NCBI GenBank assembly: GCA_937925095.1
Contig: CALEXX010000032.1
Location: 1-15,589 of the forward strand
Reading direction: 5' to 3'
DNA: 15,589 bases
From: an uncultured Leptotrichia sp.
GTDB taxonomy: Bacteria > Fusobacteriota > Fusobacteriia > Fusobacteriales > Leptotrichiaceae
In this document: in pieces, positions 13,262 to 15,589 of the stretch
Layout of the letters: each line of letters opens with the position of its first letter
Position numbering within the stretch: the stretch's first letter is position 1
The notes under the pieces: generated by a model
Told to the model about the DNA's origin: nothing
Database searches by the model: none
What the model saw: only the letters and a program-made list of their open reading frames with translations
Made by a program: the position numbers and the translations under genes

Positions 13262-15439
13262 TTAGAATACTCCTCTTTCAAATGAATAAGGATTATAATT
13301 TCCTTTTTTTGTTTTCAGACTTCCTATAATTTTCTTTACCTCCTGAGGTGTTTCAAATGTAAAATCCATTCTCAGTTCATCAAAATTGAATTCCCTGATT
13401 AAATCCAGCTTTGGAATAAGGTTCATAGGTTTATCAAGGTAAAGTTCAATATTATCCAAATCATTTTTCAGTACTTTATATCTATCGTAATGCTCTCCCT
13501 TCAGTTCCTTGTACTCTTTATCAAATATTTTATGCTCGATATACATTCCCTTAAGATATCCGTATATTACCATTCCTTTTTTTATTTTATCAGACTTTAT
13601 ATTTTTAAGCTGCTTATAATTCAGTTCAGGTGATAAAAATACAGTTTCAAGGTTATCAAATTCTGAAAATAAATCTAACGTATAGTTATTATATACATTG
13701 AGATTCCAGTCAAGCGACTGTCCCTTTAATCCTTTTTTTTCCCCCATCACAGCCTGATACAAATTTGACGCAAGATTTGTATCTAATTTTATTTTATCAG
13801 TTTTATCAAGATTTTTTTCCTTTGCCACATCATATTGCTTATAATAAATTTTAGTTATACCTGCTTCACGGCAAGCCTTTTCCTGTTCCTTATTTGAAAC
13901 AAGTGCCGAAAATAGAGGTTCTTTTTCTATTTTTTCATTATTAAATAAATATTCTTTTTTAGGACTTCCTGCTCTTTTATATGATTTCAGAAGTTCTATT
14001 TTAAGCTGCTTTATACATTCCCTCTTTAGATTTTTCAGTTCACTGAAAGGAATAAAAGAAGTTCCGTCATAATCTATTTTTACATTTCCCAGTTCAAATG
14101 TTGTTTCTCCTAATTCTCCCAGTTTTTCCGCAATCTGTTCCTTTGTAATTTCTTTTCTGGCATCTTCAGTTATCACATTTCCCTTTTTTATTGCTGATAT
14201 TCTTTCTCCCTTTAAATTATTTAAAGAAAACTTCAGTACCATTTCTTTTCCCTTTTCTGCATATAATTCTGCATCAACAGATGAAAATCTTTTAGAAACT
14301 TTTAAATTATGAATTATTCTGTCATTTATTTCCTTGGAATAATTTTTATAAATATATTTTGTCCCTTCAGGTAATTTTCCAATTGAAACAATATCGTTTC
14401 TTTCAGCCTTCTGAACTTTTTCCCCTCTTATTGTTATTCTGCTTACATATTCTCCTGAAATTTTTTCAAAATCTTCATCTACAAACTGAACTCCATCACC
14501 TAAAATAAGTTCATCATCTATTTTAAAATTATTGCTATTTTCAATTCTTGCCCCTAGAAAATATCCGAAATTTGAAGAATACTTAAAATTCATAAGTTTA
14601 TTATCCAAGTAAAAATATCCTTTTGAATATCCCCTGTTAAATAGTTTGTAACTTTCAGTCGGTCTAGGTTTTCCCTTCAGTATGTTGTCATAATAGCTTA
14701 CTGTTTCGTAAACATACTCATTTGACTTTTTTCTTCCTTCAACTTTTATTGCATCAATTCCTATTTCTTTTAACTTGTTAATTTCTTCTGTCTGAAGCAG
14801 CTGATCATTTGGGCTTAAAAAGTATGCCTTATTTCCTTCTTCATCCTGAAATTTTTTTCTGCATGAATATGCACAAAGGCCACGATTTCCACTTCTTCCT
14901 CCTATAAAGCTGCTTATATAGCAGTTTCCCGAATAGGCAATACATAATGATCCTGAAACAAATATTTCAAGCTCTATATTAGTTTTCTCCCTTATACTTT
15001 TTATTTCTTCAAATGACAGTTCCCTTGCAAGTACCACCCTGCTAAGTCCCAGTTCTTTCAGTTTATTTGCTTCCACATGGTTTGCCACCGTCATTTGTGT
15101 ACTTCCGTGTATTGTCAGTTCAGGAAAATTTTCCTTAAGAAATTTTACAAATCCTAAATCCTGTACTATTACAGCATCTATTCCATGTTCATATATTCTA
15201 CTTATATTATAATATGCCGAATCAATTTCAACATCTTTCATTATTGTATTTAAAGTCAGTAAAGTCTTAACACCTCTTAAATGTGCATAATCTATTCCAT
15301 CAAGTATTTCCTTTATGTTAAGATTCTGGTTATTTCTTCTTGCTCCAAAACCTTTAAGACCAAAATATACTTCATTTGCTCCTGCCTTTATTGCCGCCTC
15401 TAATTTTTCATAATTCCCTGCCGGTGCGACTATATTCAT
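13262..15439 (-). CDS. U32 family protein (RlhA-like, probable RNA hydroxylation; formerly 'collagenase-like peptidase')
   Basis: The 725-residue product opens with MNIVAPAGNYEKLEAAIKAG, the U32 barrel start, and contains the family signature around GSLCIAYSGNC and RSGNRGLCAYSCR. Cys166, Cys173, Cys189 and Cys193 give the C-x6-C-x15-C-x3-C pattern thought to bind an Fe-S cluster in RlhA and TrhP. RlhA is needed for hydroxylation of a cytidine in 23S rRNA and TrhP for a tRNA uridine modification; older annotation as peptidase is less well supported. A long C-terminal part (after about 300) resembles the extra domains of RlhA-type members and includes an accessory region near 480-720. The length is within the range for long bacterial forms. 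AGGAG lies six bases before the ATG. Which RNA it acts on cannot be said from sequence alone. Confidence 0.88.
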   Translation of the reverse strand: MNIVAPAGNYEKLEAAIKAGANEVYFGLKGFGARRNNQNLNIKEILDGIDYAHLRGVKTLLTLNTIMKDVEIDSAYYNISRIYEHGIDAVIVQDLGFVKFLKENFPELTIHGSTQMTVANHVEANKLKELGLSRVVLARELSFEEIKSIREKTNIELEIFVSGSLCIAYSGNCYISSFIGGRSGNRGLCAYSCRKKFQDEEGNKAYFLSPNDQLLQTEEINKLKEIGIDAIKVEGRKKSNEYVYETVSYYDNILKGKPRPTESYKLFNRGYSKGYFYLDNKLMNFKYSSNFGYFLGARIENSNNFKIDDELILGDGVQFVDEDFEKISGEYVSRITIRGEKVQKAERNDIVSIGKLPEGTKYIYKNYSKEINDRIIHNLKVSKRFSSVDAELYAEKGKEMVLKFSLNNLKGERISAIKKGNVITEDARKEITKEQIAEKLGELGETTFELGNVKIDYDGTSFIPFSELKNLKRECIKQLKIELLKSYKRAGSPKKEYLFNNEKIEKEPLFSALVSNKEQEKACREAGITKIYYKQYDVAKEKNLDKTDKIKLDTNLASNLYQAVMGEKKGLKGQSLDWNLNVYNNYTLDLFSEFDNLETVFLSPELNYKQLKNIKSDKIKKGMVIYGYLKGMYIEHKIFDKEYKELKGEHYDRYKVLKNDLDNIELYLDKPMNLIPKLDLIREFNFDELRMDFTFETPQEVKKIIGSLKTKKGNYNPYSFERGVF

Positions 15440-15455
15440 TTTTTCTCCTATCTGT

Positions 15456-15525
15456 GAGACTGTCTCAAAAAATTTAAATTTAATGTAGAAGAGTTTGTCT
15501 CAAAAAAATCTTAAAAATTAATATG
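15456..15525. repeat. Degenerate tandem repeat of a ~35-bp unit upstream of the U32 gene
   Basis: Two adjacent units begin GAGACTGTCTCAAAAAA (15456) and GAGTTTGTCTCAAAAAA (15491): 15 of 17 bases match, and a looser AT-rich similarity runs through the rest of each unit. The first copy is also a perfect inverted repeat, GAGAC-T-GTCTC. It covers the leader or promoter region of the U32 gene. The rest, 15526-15589, holds only a short inverted repeat (TTTTAC/GTAAAA at 15552-15566); no confident promoter was found in it. Confidence 0.55.
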
Positions 15526-15589
15526 AAAACTATATTTTGAATTATTTAAAATTTTACAATGTAAAACAGGAAATGAATTTAGGAAAAGT

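Noticed and set aside
15552..15566. TTTTAC-AAT-GTAAAA inverted repeat as an operator
   Set aside because: Six-base AT-rich arms are expected by chance in this sequence, and no promoter could be placed around it.
1..15589. CRISPR arrays, tRNA or rRNA genes, complete insertion sequences, flavin or thiamine riboswitches
   Set aside because: No regularly spaced repeats, cloverleaf sequences, transposase genes or conserved riboswitch cores were seen on either strand.

Overview
The window is AT-rich (by eye about 70 % A+T). It encodes a conventional bacterial S20 protein, a DNA polymerase III delta subunit, a full set of Rnf genes, an O-antigen-ligase-type protein and a DKNYY-repeat protein. Together with strong AGGAGG-type ribosome sites this suggests a Gram-negative anaerobe of the Fusobacteriota, most likely Leptotrichiaceae. 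That placement is an inference from composition and gene content, not from a database search. Almost everything lies on the minus strand; only one gene, at 11684-12046, is on the plus strand.

Reading in the minus direction from the right edge: a large U32-family protein (13262-15439) is followed closely by an O-antigen ligase-like membrane protein (12183-13238), and a bidirectional hairpin terminator ends this unit. A small Tic20/DUF4870-like membrane protein runs the other way (11684-12046). Its promoter is back to back with the promoter of the next minus-strand unit: holA, a fused two-domain ECF ATPase, and ecfT (8193-11547).

The centre of the window is a tightly packed unit running from about 8180 down to 1266, behind its own extended -10 promoter: rnfC, rnfD, rnfG, rnfE, rnfA, a 60-codon Cys-rich membrane protein, rnfB, apbE, a membrane-anchored NusG-domain-II protein, and a Gx-transporter family protein. 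The genes overlap by 1-23 bases or sit within 13 bases of each other. The unit encodes the membrane complex (RnfC/D/G/E/A/B) and the enzyme that attaches FMN to RnfG and RnfD (ApbE). It also encodes two accessory proteins and a membrane protein of the superfamily that includes ECF S components. rpsT and a partial DKNYY gene follow, each with its own promoter, and rpsT has its own terminator.

The most unusual part is the rnfA-x-rnfB stretch. RnfB is only 103 residues long. It keeps the membrane anchor and the four-Cys Fe-S domain but lacks all the ferredoxin-like domains that normally take electrons from ferredoxin. Directly before it, coupled through a TAATG overlap, lies a 60-residue single-helix protein with a C-x8-C-x2-C-x4-C-G-H-H motif. 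This is reminiscent in layout of NqrM, the iron-delivery/maturation factor of the related Na+-NQR complex. A further testable idea is that the ECF module upstream and the Gx protein at the end of the operon together move flavin across the membrane for ApbE, as an ECF module does in the Listeria flavin-based electron transfer system.
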